Origin: Eubacterium sp.
GTDB taxonomy: Bacteria; Bacillota; Clostridia; Oscillospirales; Acutalibacteraceae
NCBI GenBank assembly: GCA_022511185.1
Contig: JAFLSA010000002.1
Location: 1 to 62,604, forward strand
Length of the DNA: 62,604 nucleotides
Direction of reading: 5' to 3'
Numbering within the stretch: position 1 is the first letter of the stretch; each line of letters starts with the position of its first letter. A program made the translations under genes and the position numbers. Of the stretch, positions 52,145-60,938 are shown piece by piece. The notes beneath the pieces were generated by a model. It did not search any database, was not told the DNA's origin, and worked only from the letters and a program-made list of their open reading frames with translations.

Positions 52145-52173
52145 ATTATACAATGCATAATCAATTATGTCAA
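52145..52173 (-). promoter_or_regulatory. Consensus promoter of the glycoside operon with operator-like palindrome
   Basis: On the minus strand TTGACA (52,173-52,168), a 17-nt spacer and TATAAT (52,150-52,145), a perfect match. The spacer and -35 edge include the palindrome CATAAT-CA-ATTATG (52,156-52,169), well placed for a repressor. Confidence 0.85.
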
Positions 52174-52318
52174 TGAAACAGTTGTATCCAATAAAAATCC
52201 ATGTCTTCGTTGTAAATAGATGCGGCCAATGCCATAATAGATTTACTAAAACATATAGGCAAAGATAGATTGAAAAAATGGAATAATAATAGACCTTCAC
52301 GACGCAAAGATCATCAAA

Positions 52319-52486
52319 GTGTCGGATAAAAATCGTCCGTTTTACAAAATGTTCTTGTGGGGCAGAGAAATTGAATTTACTTATAACGGCGAGGAATTTT
52401 GCTGGAATGTGGATTTGGATGAAAAAAACGTAATCCAATCAACAGCTTCGCCGCAAAAAAATAATCAATTGGGAAAACCAAGATAA
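52319..52486 (+). pseudogene. Orphan 55-codon gene fragment
   Basis: A GTG-started frame with convincing protein composition (NRPFYKMFLWGREIEFTY). The same frame is open further upstream (LHDAKIIK) but has no start with a ribosome site. It looks like the 3' part of a lost gene. No family was recognised. It lies in the 697-bp gap 52,091-52,787, which also holds the operon promoter, a palindrome and a terminator. Confidence 0.4.
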
Positions 52487-52542
52487 AGATCAATTATTAT
52501 CTAATCTTAAATCGCTTTAATTCTTAATTTAAATAATCATAT

Positions 52543-52570
52543 TGAAGAACCGCAAACTTGCGGTTCTTCA
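52543..52570. repeat. Perfect 13-bp-arm palindrome
   Basis: TGAAGAACCGCAA and its complement separated by AC. A very stable hairpin but no T run follows, so it is not called a terminator. Confidence 0.6.
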
Positions 52571-52679
52571 GACCGTCGAAAATGTGCATAAGCGTGACCG
52601 AAATTTTATTGAATACGAATTCTATAGTGGGCGATGATCACGTCTATATTACATGTAAAACAATAATATAAATGTTAAG

Positions 52680-52714
52680 AAAACAGGCGAGAACTTGATG
52701 TTCTCGCCTGTTTT
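52680..52714. terminator. Terminator after the PolC-like gene
   Basis: A perfect 15-bp stem (52,680-52,694 with 52,700-52,714) with a TTGAT loop and A/T runs at both ends. Confidence 0.88.
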
Positions 52715-52787
52715 GGCACCTTCCGTTCGTGAATTTTTCTATGCAATGTCGATTATAATCAGGTATATTTCCAGGAGCTCCTACATT

Positions 52788-55700
52788 TTAACGTGATTTA
52801 TGCATATTTTCGTCGACACCATATGTTACAGAAAGAGGAAGCCTTATCTTGCCGTTTTCAATTTTATAAATATGTTTGTCTGATTCAAGTACATTAACAG
52901 GTAAAAATTCAATACCCCTTGCAAGCATTTCCATAATAATTCGGTTTGTATAATAGGCTGATTCCTCCTTAAGAGTAGTAGGCAAGCCTTCTTTTTTCTT
53001 GTTAATATAATCGTTAAGTTTTTCTTTAACAGCTTCCTTACCTTGCATTGCCGTGTCAATATCAATTTCTTCATCTCTTACGGTAAAATAAGCGGCATAA
53101 AACTCTGTAGGATAATAAATTTTATACCACGCAAGGCGGAGAGCAGACATAATGTAAGACACTGAATGAGCCTTTGGGAACATATATCTAATTTTCTTGC
53201 AGGAATCAATATACCACTCAGGAACGCCGATTTCTCTCATTGCTTCTTCATATTGTGATAAGCCATAGTCGGCCTTGCCTTTGCGAGTGTATTCCATAAT
53301 TCTAAAGCAATCAAGCCTGCTGAGTGGTGATTTCTCGCCTGTTCTTTTCTCGTAATCCTTACTCTTGTGAATAAGATAAGTCATAATATCATCACGCAAG
53401 GCGACAGTATCTGAAACCGTACATATTCCGTTTTCGATAAGCTCCTGTGCATTGTTAAACCAAACATCAGTACCGTGTGACAAACCTGATACTTTAAGTA
53501 AATCAGTAAAGTTTTTAGGCTTAGTTTTGGTTAGCATATCAATTACAAAAGGTGTACCCATTTCAGGAAGAGCAAGAGTACCCGTCTCGCAGTCAATATC
53601 ATCAGGCTTAACCCCGATAGGTTCAGTAGAAGTGAATAACTGATAAATTTTTGAATCACATAAATCAATATCCATAACAGAAATACCTGTTAATTCTTCA
53701 AGGTATTTATACATAGTCGGAGTATCGTGGCCTAATATATCAAGCTTTAAAACTGTATCGTGAAGTGCATTTCTAAAATCAAAATGTGTTGTGAGCGCAC
53801 CTCTTGTTTCATCATTTGCAGGGTATTGAATTGGCGTAAAATCCTCAACTGTATATTTATCAGGAATAACAATCATTCCACCTGGATGCATACCGGTAGT
53901 GCGTTTAATGCCTCTACAGCCCTCTGCCAGTCTGTCAATTTCAGCCCTTGGAGTATCATCAGCAAGTCCACGCTCTTCAAGATATTTCATAACATAGATG
54001 TGTGCTGTTTTATCTGCAACCGTTGCTATCGTGCCTGCATAAAACACGTGGTCTTTACCGAATATTTCAGCAGTATGCTCGTGAGCGCTTGACTGATATT
54101 CGCCTGAGAAATTCAGATCTATATCAGGCTCTTTGTCTCCGTCAAAGCCAAGGAATGTTTCATACGGTATTTCGTGTCCGTCTCTCGCCATTTTGGTATG
54201 GCAATTCGGACATTCTTTTTCAGGCAAATCAAAGCCTGAGCCATACTCACCCTCAAGGAAAAATTCACTGTGCTTACATTCCTTGCAGTAATAATGAGGC
54301 GCAAGCGGATTCACCTCTGATATACCACTGAAATATGCAACAAGCGAAGCGCCGACCGATCCTCTTGAGCCAACGTGGTAGCCGTTTTTCTCGCTCTCTT
54401 CAACAAGGCACTTTGCAATAACATAATGCATACTAAAATCGTGATCAATAATCAAATCAAGCTCGCGCTGTAATCTGTCAGAAACATATTTCGGCACAGG
54501 ATCGCCGTAAAGGTTCTTTGCAGTTGACCAGCATTTTTCGACGAGTTCTTCATCAGCACCGTCAATATGCGGAAGAAATATTCCAGACGGAATAGGGGGA
54601 ATGTTATCCTGAATCATATCTGCAATTTTGTTTGGATTGTCGATAACAAATTCCTTTGCTCTATCCCCTGCCCAAGCAAAATCCTCAAGCATTTCGTCTG
54701 TTGTTTTGAAATGAAGCGGAGGTTGATTATCGGCATCTTCAAAACCTTTTGAACTCATAATAATTGCACGGATTTTTGCATCATTTTCATCAAGAAAATG
54801 AACGTCGCCCGTAGCAACAACAGGCTTGCCAAGCTTGTCTGAAACAGCAATGATTTTCTTATTTATATTGATTAAATCCTCTTCACTGTTGATATTTTTG
54901 TGGATCTCACACTTGGAATTAATCATAAAGGCATTGTTGCCGTTCGGCTGAATTTCAAGATAATCATAAAATGAAGCAATTTTCTCAAGCTCTTCATCTG
55001 ACTTCTCCTCAAGTATTGCCCGGTAAAGTTCACCCTTTTCACAGGCAGAGCCTATAAGCATACTGTCACGCTTTTGTGAAAGAAGTGATTTCGGAATAAG
55101 GGGCTTACCTTTATATGTCTTTATATTAGAATAACTTATAAGCTCATAAAGATTTTTTCTTCCGTATTTGCGTTTTTCTTTAGGAATAGACTCGTCAAAT
55201 GAAGTGTCCTCTTTTACAAGGAGAGTAATATGGTAACGTCGGAAATCTTTAATCCTCATATTCATATAATCAGGATATATACTGTCGTCAACAAGATATC
55301 CTTCCATTCCGAGAATAAGCTTTATTCCTGCCATTTTTGCTGCTCTGTATGCTTCGAGAAGACCCTGCACAACTCCGTGGTCTGTTATTGCAACAGCCTT
55401 GTGACCCCATTCAGCAGCACGGTTTATGATTGCTTTGGGAGATGAAATGCCGTCCATCTCAGAAAATGACGTGTGCATATGAAGCTCAACTCGTTTTTCA
55501 GGTGCATTATCCATTCTTTCTTTTTTGAAAGCAGCTTCAATACTTTCAGGAGAAATTATATTTTCGTTCATATAGGCATCATATGAATATTTACCCTTAA
55601 CAATGAGCGTATCAGAAGACATTATTTTTTCAATTATTTTGTCAATCTCATCTGATTTTCCTGTAATTTTAACTAATACAGAAGAGGTGTAATCTGTTAC

Positions 55701-55913
55701 ACCGAAATTCAGAATTTTCAAATCTCCCTTTAAGGTATTCCTTACATCAATATTAAATATATCGCCCCATACAGTTATTGCGCTATCGTCCTCCTGCAGC
55801 TTTGAAATCGGCACTGGTGTTTCATCAATAGCAGAGCCGAAAATAACTTCTCTGCCTTCTGCATAAAGCGGTGTTTCTGTAATGAATTTTGACTTCTCTT
55901 CTTTGTTTTTCAT
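52788..55913 (-). CDS. PolC-like DNA polymerase III alpha lacking its exonuclease
   Basis: 1,041 residues against ~1,440 for normal PolC. Present: OB domain (about 45-130), PHP domain (ELHMHTSFSEMDG near 145), Zn-ribbon cysteines (CKECKH...CPNCH, about 545-580), palm with PDIDLNFSGE (near 595) and fingers (GMHPGGMIV). Missing: the 3'-5' exonuclease that normally interrupts PHP right after EGYLVDD, here followed directly by PHP continuation; and the last ~70 residues, the protein ending soon after RLPLSVTYGVDEN. It should polymerise without proofreading. It follows the MBL nuclease gene by 21 nt. Probably a second PolC rather than the replicase, since loss of proofreading would be costly. Confidence 0.85.
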   Translation of the reverse strand: MKNKEEKSKFITETPLYAEGREVIFGSAIDETPVPISKLQEDDSAITVWGDIFNIDVRNTLKGDLKILNFGVTDYTSSVLVKITGKSDEIDKIIEKIMSSDTLIVKGKYSYDAYMNENIISPESIEAAFKKERMDNAPEKRVELHMHTSFSEMDGISSPKAIINRAAEWGHKAVAITDHGVVQGLLEAYRAAKMAGIKLILGMEGYLVDDSIYPDYMNMRIKDFRRYHITLLVKEDTSFDESIPKEKRKYGRKNLYELISYSNIKTYKGKPLIPKSLLSQKRDSMLIGSACEKGELYRAILEEKSDEELEKIASFYDYLEIQPNGNNAFMINSKCEIHKNINSEEDLININKKIIAVSDKLGKPVVATGDVHFLDENDAKIRAIIMSSKGFEDADNQPPLHFKTTDEMLEDFAWAGDRAKEFVIDNPNKIADMIQDNIPPIPSGIFLPHIDGADEELVEKCWSTAKNLYGDPVPKYVSDRLQRELDLIIDHDFSMHYVIAKCLVEESEKNGYHVGSRGSVGASLVAYFSGISEVNPLAPHYYCKECKHSEFFLEGEYGSGFDLPEKECPNCHTKMARDGHEIPYETFLGFDGDKEPDIDLNFSGEYQSSAHEHTAEIFGKDHVFYAGTIATVADKTAHIYVMKYLEERGLADDTPRAEIDRLAEGCRGIKRTTGMHPGGMIVIPDKYTVEDFTPIQYPANDETRGALTTHFDFRNALHDTVLKLDILGHDTPTMYKYLEELTGISVMDIDLCDSKIYQLFTSTEPIGVKPDDIDCETGTLALPEMGTPFVIDMLTKTKPKNFTDLLKVSGLSHGTDVWFNNAQELIENGICTVSDTVALRDDIMTYLIHKSKDYEKRTGEKSPLSRLDCFRIMEYTRKGKADYGLSQYEEAMREIGVPEWYIDSCKKIRYMFPKAHSVSYIMSALRLAWYKIYYPTEFYAAYFTVRDEEIDIDTAMQGKEAVKEKLNDYINKKKEGLPTTLKEESAYYTNRIIMEMLARGIEFLPVNVLESDKHIYKIENGKIRLPLSVTYGVDENMHKSR

Positions 55914-55934
55914 TTATATTCCTCCAATTTTTAA

Positions 55935-57110
55935 TTATAAAAATAATTCTTCCTCATCATTAAGCACTATAATATTTCCGTTTGGCATAAACTCAGAAAA
56001 CTTTTCAGGCATTTCTCCGTGAATAGGGATAAGACCTGTTTTTGGTTTAACTGTGTTATAAAATTCTACTAAATCCTGTGTTGAAGCGTGACCGCTTGTG
56101 TGAAGAAAGGTTAGCTCGTAATCTTTAAGAAACTCGGCAAGCTCTTTATTCCTTGTTTCACCTTTGAGATATCCGCTCCACATAGAATAGATAACCTTAC
56201 TTCTGCCCTTGTATTTTTTCAATAGCTGTTCAAACATTTTGCCTTGTCTGATAATCATACAAAAACCTTGTTTTTCCATTCGTTCGTCAAGATTAGAATC
56301 ATAGTAGAGAACGTGAGAAAAGTTATAAAGTTTACTATATTCGCTATGATTCTTTCGCACTGCTTCAAGCTGTAACTTCTGATATTCGTCACATATAAAT
56401 AGTCTACCGCGGGGTTTAGCGTGATAAAATGCACCTATACGATCAATGTTAGTGCTCGAGCAGAGAACGAAAACGTATTTGTTTTCCTGCATAATTTTTC
56501 TTGCTTCATTTTGCAAATCACGTTCGGTAATAATTTTGGTATCTTCTCTTGAAAGATTAGTTGCCTCGCATATAATAATATCAATATCTATGGCATATTT
56601 TTGTAGCATTGGAAGTGTTTTATTTCCACGAAATCCGTGCAAACGAAAATCACCTGTGTGCAAAACCCTCTTGCCGTCAGCATCAATGATGAACATATAT
56701 GCGTCAAAAGCAGAATGATCTATCATTAAGGGCGTAACTGTAATGTTGCCGACAGTTATTTTTTGCAAGGGTGAAAATGTACGGATTGCATCAATTTTTT
56801 CAATGATTTCACTTTTTGTACGCGCTGCATAAGTTTTATAAAGTGCTTTTGCGGTTTTGCCCATATAAATAGGAATTTCAGCTTTTACATCTTTAAGTCT
56901 GCCCACGTGATCGCCGTGATAATGAGTAAAGAATAGGGCACTGTTTGAACTGTCAGATTCGGTAAGACCAGCAATCGGCTTTATAGATTTTTCGGAAACA
57001 TTGCCCGGCAAATCCTCACCGAAGTCAATAAATACCTTGTCATTTCCTGATGAAATTTCGGTCACACATCCGCCAATCTGATGCGTTCCACGATGAATTG
57101 TGATTTTCAT
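55935..57110 (-). CDS. RNase J-like metallo-beta-lactamase nuclease
   Basis: 391 residues. Metal site FTHYHGDHVG (His63, His65, Asp67, His68), HTGDFRLHGF and a C-terminal TSGHAS with IPIHGEMPEKF match the MBL/beta-CASP nuclease group to which RNase J and DNA-repair SNM1 belong, in a form shorter than RNase J (~550). Substrate may be RNA or DNA. AGGAGAGG precedes the ATG. It is the first gene of a two-gene operon with the exonuclease-less PolC, and its promoter carries the ~75-bp repeat shared with the nuclease gene next door. Confidence 0.85.
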   Translation of the reverse strand: MKITIHRGTHQIGGCVTEISSGNDKVFIDFGEDLPGNVSEKSIKPIAGLTESDSSNSALFFTHYHGDHVGRLKDVKAEIPIYMGKTAKALYKTYAARTKSEIIEKIDAIRTFSPLQKITVGNITVTPLMIDHSAFDAYMFIIDADGKRVLHTGDFRLHGFRGNKTLPMLQKYAIDIDIIICEATNLSREDTKIITERDLQNEARKIMQENKYVFVLCSSTNIDRIGAFYHAKPRGRLFICDEYQKLQLEAVRKNHSEYSKLYNFSHVLYYDSNLDERMEKQGFCMIIRQGKMFEQLLKKYKGRSKVIYSMWSGYLKGETRNKELAEFLKDYELTFLHTSGHASTQDLVEFYNTVKPKTGLIPIHGEMPEKFSEFMPNGNIIVLNDEEELFL

Positions 57111-57140
57111 AAAACCTCTCCTGTTAATATAAATGTAATA

Positions 57141-57215
57141 GCATTATAGCACAAGCATCTGAAAATTCTCTACTTGTGCGCTAAAAGCCGAAATAGCAGG
57201 GTAAAAAAACGGACT
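57141..57215 (-). repeat. Promoter repeat, copy A
   Basis: Closely resembles 58,002-58,074. Shared words on the plus strand: GCATTATA, then ACTTGTGCGCT, then CGAA-TAG-GG, then AAAAAACGGACT. On the minus strand it holds a TATAAT -10 for the MBL gene. Its end runs into the terminator of the nuclease gene. Confidence 0.7.
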
Positions 57216-57243
57216 ATATGCAAAATCGCATATAGTCCGTTTT
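57206..57243 (-). terminator. Terminator of the PD-(D/E)xK-like gene
   Basis: A perfect 16-bp stem (57,206-57,221 with 57,228-57,243) and A/T runs. Confidence 0.88.
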
Positions 57244-57257
57244 GAATATTTACCGAA

Positions 57258-57953
57258 TTACAATAAAGAATTCATTTTACAAATTTCAAAAGTGGAGTCG
57301 GTATGAGTGATACAGAAAAACTGAACACATTCCGTTAAAATTTTAAAATCTGGATTATTTTTAAATTTTTCATAGTCATTCCATTGTTTACTTCCTTTGA
57401 AAAAGCAAATTGCCGGAACAATCTTTCCGTAATTTCTAACTTGATAATTTGAGATTTCTGAATAAGTTAAAATCTCAGCCACCATGCGTACTAAAGTTTC
57501 TTTGCTTTTTTCAGGCTTCAGTTCAACAGCATAAATGATGTTGTCTTTATTATTTTTTATCAGCAAATCAAATCCGCCGACTTTATCCCAAACTTCTTCC
57601 ATAGGTACTTCGTAATCGAGTATTTCATAGTCACTATTATTTTTCCAACGATCTATAAAGTTACATTTCTTGCATTTGAGCGTTTGTTTATCGTCAAGAA
57701 CATTATAATAATACATACATCGACAAATTCGTTTTTCCGTGACACGAATATGATCCTTATCTTTACTGACATATGTGCATTTTTTATGTTTTGGATGATG
57801 CTGATTATATTTTTGAGTAGCACCCTCCAATAAAAATTCCTTTAATGATCCTTTCTTCATCGCATCATCTTTAATTGCTTTACTTAATAATTTAATGTTT
57901 TCCAAATATTCAGTTTCATTTCGATGGTTTATGTTTTTAGTATCCTTATACAT
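57258..57953 (-). CDS. Putative PD-(D/E)xK nuclease with zinc-knuckle cysteines
   Basis: 231 residues, no named family recognised. A metal-binding cluster is formed by CRC (77-79) and CKKC (94-97). After it, GGFDLLIKNNKDNIIYAVELK gives Asp129, Glu144 and Lys146, the spacing of a PD-(D/E)xK nuclease core, followed by a helix with RMVAEILTY. The N-terminal ~60 residues are helical and charged. Its promoter repeats the block found before the MBL-PolC operon. A role in nucleic-acid restriction or repair is inferred. Confidence 0.55.
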   Translation of the reverse strand: MYKDTKNINHRNETEYLENIKLLSKAIKDDAMKKGSLKEFLLEGATQKYNQHHPKHKKCTYVSKDKDHIRVTEKRICRCMYYYNVLDDKQTLKCKKCNFIDRWKNNSDYEILDYEVPMEEVWDKVGGFDLLIKNNKDNIIYAVELKPEKSKETLVRMVAEILTYSEISNYQVRNYGKIVPAICFFKGSKQWNDYEKFKNNPDFKILTECVQFFCITHTDSTFEICKMNSLL

Positions 57954-58001
57954 TTCTATTTTCTCCTATTTAAATTTTCATTATTTCTTCCGATTTTATT
58001 A

Positions 58002-58074
58002 GCATTATAACATTTGTTCATTAAATTTTCAACTTGTGCGCTCAAAACGAAGGAATAGGGAGAAAAAACGGACT
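58002..58074 (-). repeat. Promoter repeat, copy B, with nuclease-gene promoter
   Basis: Second copy of the block at 57,141-57,215. On the minus strand it contains TTGAAA (58,032-58,027), a 17-nt spacer and TATAAT (58,009-58,004), the likely promoter of the 57,258-57,953 gene. The AGCGCACAAGT word lies directly upstream of the -35. Confidence 0.7.
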
Positions 58075-58175
58075 GTCCCGATTTTTATAATTAATATTTT
58101 TTATTAATTAAGGTTTTAATAAAAGGCGTGCTACAATGGCCTTACCAAACAAAAATTTATTGGAGGGATAAGAAT

Positions 58176-59024
58176 TTGGATGAAATGATAACTTATTCGC
58201 CTGAATTGCAAAGTCTTATTGATACGTGGCACCGTGCCACTGATTTAAACGATGCTAATGCCGAGTTTGACCTTGCAAGTGTTCTTTTAAAAAGCGAGCA
58301 AAAAACTGCACTCAAAAAAGCATTTGCGTTGTTTAAGAAGCTGGCGAGGCAAGACTATACTACGGTACAGACAGATGCACGGTATATGCTCGGCAAGTGC
58401 TACGAAAACGGATACGGCATCCAAAAAAGCTATCAGCGAGCAATTCAGTGGTATGAAAAAGCTGAAAAAAATATCAGCGAAGATTTAATAAACAATCCTG
58501 ACCCTGTCGGAGATGCAGCGCACAAGGCTCTTGAAAAGGCTCTTGAAGAAGAGTATGATATTGACGAGGCTCTTGATGATATCCTTTACGGGAAAATAAC
58601 ACCCGAAATACTTGATTGTTTAACGGATGCGGCCGAAAGCGGAGACGTCGATTCACAAAAATACTTAATGGATTTATATGACTTGGGATATGGCAGAATA
58701 AAACCGGATGAAGAAGAATGCGCCTATTGGGCTCAAAAAGCGGCCGAAAACGGAGATATAGAAGCGATGGGAAAATTGGGAAATCATTATTATTTCGGCA
58801 GTGGTGTGGAGCGGGATTTTAAAAAGGCATTCTATTGGTTGGAAAAAGCTGCGGCACTTGGATGCGAATCTGCGGTTTATCGGTTAGGAGCACATTATAA
58901 ATCGTTCAATAACTACAAAGAGGCGGTAAAATGGTACAGAGCATACGCATGGTTACGTATAAAGTGGCGCAATAACAGGCTTGGTTGGGAAAAAGGAAGG
59001 CCTTCCAAGCCGAGTAAGCTATAA
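58176..59024 (+). CDS. Sel1-repeat protein
   Basis: 282 residues of TPR-like Sel1 repeats: ARYMLGKCYENGYGIQKSYQ, then AAESGDVDSQKYLMDLYDLG, AAENGDIEAMGKLGNHYYFG and AAALGCESAVYRLGAHY. Such repeats form a superhelix for protein-protein contact. No signal peptide, so an intracellular scaffold. A TTG at 58,176, eight bases after GGAGGG, is the best start; an ATG at 58,185 is the alternative. The tail is basic. Partner unknown. Confidence 0.8.
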   Translation: MDEMITYSPELQSLIDTWHRATDLNDANAEFDLASVLLKSEQKTALKKAFALFKKLARQDYTTVQTDARYMLGKCYENGYGIQKSYQRAIQWYEKAEKNISEDLINNPDPVGDAAHKALEKALEEEYDIDEALDDILYGKITPEILDCLTDAAESGDVDSQKYLMDLYDLGYGRIKPDEEECAYWAQKAAENGDIEAMGKLGNHYYFGSGVERDFKKAFYWLEKAAALGCESAVYRLGAHYKSFNNYKEAVKWYRAYAWLRIKWRNNRLGWEKGRPSKPSKL

Positions 59025-59052
59025 AAAAATTATGAATCAAAGGAGTTTTACT

Positions 59053-59220
59053 ATGGATTTGAAAAATGTATCAACAAAAGAGCTTGTGGAAGAATTAGCA
59101 AGCAGAGAGGCAGTTGAAAAGATAGCCGTTGCACCGTATGAGCCGTGTTCTATCACCGTAGGCGATCAGAAAATCTACGATGACGGCGGTCCGGTTGTGA
59201 TACTAAGAATTTGGGATTAA
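59053..59220 (+). CDS. BC1881-family small protein
   Basis: 55 residues starting MDLKNVSTKELVEELASREAV after an AAAGGAG site. The STKELVEEL-x-REGV-type start is typical of BC1881-family proteins found in prophages and accessory regions; function unknown. Followed after 16 nt by the next gene. Confidence 0.65.
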   Translation: MDLKNVSTKELVEELASREAVEKIAVAPYEPCSITVGDQKIYDDGGPVVILRIWD

Positions 59221-59236
59221 AAAGGAGAAATTTAAA

Positions 59237-60028
59237 ATGACAACATTGGAAAAAAAGGTTAGTGAACTCATTGATATTAAAGGAAGTGATGAAACCAGCA
59301 GATCTCAACGAATAAAAAAGCTGCAGGAAATAGGTGCCGAATTACTTACAAAGTACGAAATAAGAGTAAATAATATTACTATTGAACCTTTACGAGTAGA
59401 GCCATATTTTTTCAAAAAAAATGTTTTTGAAGACAAATTCATTCATCGGAAAGTGTTGGAAAACGGAATATGCTATGGACCGAGCCAACGAGATCGTTTT
59501 GGAAAATTATATATCCATAAAGGCTTTTCAGGAGTTGACATCGTTTTATCTAATAGCGAAGAATATGCATTTTCGTTTTTGATAAAAAGATCGCGAATTT
59601 TAATTGACAATAAAGTGGAATATCCGTTCGTCAAACAATATGATGTGGCAAAAATTCTCAAAAAGCATGGAATAACCGATGATTACGACAAAATGGTTTT
59701 ATTTGAAAAAGAATCTCCAAATAATACTATCGTGTTCAAGACGATAAGAAACGGTTTAAAGACAATTGCTGAACGACCGGATTTCAGTAAAGAAGAACAA
59801 AATTTGTATAACGATTTATTGATTTCTTCTTTTATTGAATTAAAAGAGCATACTTCTTCACAGCATGGTTTTGCAACAGGATACGGGGGTGACCGAGCGG
59901 TAATTGAATATCTAAAAGAATATAAATTGCTCCATCCTAATACGAGAATAAAAGAACTCGACAAACTTCGTAGAGAACTATATCCAAATGGAAGCAAGAC
60001 CGAATTTGAAAAGGTGTTTAATAAATAA
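59237..60028 (+). CDS. Uncharacterised protein
   Basis: 263 residues, no family recognised with confidence. The central part (EPLRVEPYFF, HKGFSGVDIVLSN, FSFLIKRSRI) faintly recalls the layout of alkyladenine DNA glycosylase-like proteins, but key residues cannot be placed, so no function is claimed. The C-terminus has GFATGYGGDRAVIEYLK. AAAGGAG precedes the ATG. Apparently one operon with the BC1881-type gene before it and the deiminase gene after it (1 nt). Confidence 0.55.
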   Translation: MTTLEKKVSELIDIKGSDETSRSQRIKKLQEIGAELLTKYEIRVNNITIEPLRVEPYFFKKNVFEDKFIHRKVLENGICYGPSQRDRFGKLYIHKGFSGVDIVLSNSEEYAFSFLIKRSRILIDNKVEYPFVKQYDVAKILKKHGITDDYDKMVLFEKESPNNTIVFKTIRNGLKTIAERPDFSKEEQNLYNDLLISSFIELKEHTSSQHGFATGYGGDRAVIEYLKEYKLLHPNTRIKELDKLRRELYPNGSKTEFEKVFNK

Positions 60029-60029
60029 T

Positions 60030-60836
60030 ATGCTTTACTTTTCTTCTCTCTTAAAAACAAACAAAATATATAAATCAGCGGCGGACAGAGTGTTCGCCGC
60101 ATTAGATTCTAATGGTATACAGTATGACTTTATCGACAACACCAAAGATATCTGGCTTCGGGATTTTATGCCTGTGATAACGAAATCGGGCAAATATGTA
60201 TCATTCCGATATGAGCCGAGTTATCTTGACGATTACCCCGACTTAAAAACCGATTTTGGTAAGGACATCAGCAGTCAATTATCTTTGGATAACATTATCT
60301 ATTCTGATATAAACCTCGACGGCGGTAACGTGGTGTTCTCACCATCAAAAACGAAAGCTGTTATCAGCGATCGGGTGTTTTGGGGAAACAATAATTATTC
60401 CTCTGCCGAGTTGGTGCGGGAGTTAGAACAGCTCTTGGAAGCACAGGTAATTATCATCCCATCACTTCGCTCTGATATGACCGGTCACGCTGACGGTATG
60501 GTTCGATTTATAGACGAGGGTACCGCTGTTGGCAATGTATCTCATTCGCTTTTCGGACTGGAGGCGCATATCAAAACAACTTTGCGTAATCACGGGATTG
60601 AGGTTTACGATTTTCCGTATTTTGATTCAAAAGGCGACAGTGCCGTCGGATGTTATCTGAATTTTTTAGAAACTGAGAAGCATCTGTTTTTGCCTGTATT
60701 TGATTCTGACACAGATAACGAAGCAATCGTCACTGCTGAAAATATTTTTGAAAAAATGATTGTACCAATCAATATCAACGAAATCGCTGAGCAAGGCGGT
60801 GTGCTAAACTGCATTAGTTGGGAATGCGAAAGATAA
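60030..60836 (+). CDS. Short agmatine deiminase-family protein
   Basis: 268 residues; normal agmatine deiminases have ~340-370. The guanidine-modifying fold is shown by DIWLRDFMPV (about 41-50), DGGNVVFSP, HADGMVRFIDEGTAVGNVS and the C-terminal catalytic cysteine in EQGGVLNCISWE. The missing part is the N-terminal ~60-80 residues, including the first propeller blade strand, so activity is uncertain. It starts two bases after the previous stop with only a weak ribosome site, suggesting translational coupling. Confidence 0.8.
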   Translation: MLYFSSLLKTNKIYKSAADRVFAALDSNGIQYDFIDNTKDIWLRDFMPVITKSGKYVSFRYEPSYLDDYPDLKTDFGKDISSQLSLDNIIYSDINLDGGNVVFSPSKTKAVISDRVFWGNNNYSSAELVRELEQLLEAQVIIIPSLRSDMTGHADGMVRFIDEGTAVGNVSHSLFGLEAHIKTTLRNHGIEVYDFPYFDSKGDSAVGCYLNFLETEKHLFLPVFDSDTDNEAIVTAENIFEKMIVPININEIAEQGGVLNCISWECER

Positions 60837-60938
60837 AATGTAAATTATATAAAAAATAGATAGTTATGAGTAATTTTTGTCCCATAAGATATTGTATTAT
60901 CTTCTCAAAAGCTGTAAGATGAATTTGAGGTGAATAAT

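Noticed and set aside
52091-52438. A 116-residue N-terminal extension of the GPH symporter.
   Set aside because: It would run through a perfect consensus promoter, and the family start (KIGYAMGDMGG) lies just after ATG 52,090.
52543-52570. Terminator call for the strong palindrome.
   Set aside because: No T run on either side; left as a palindrome.
52740-52800. A frameshift that would restore the missing PolC C-terminus.
   Set aside because: Neither alternative frame after the stop reads like the PolC C-terminal region.
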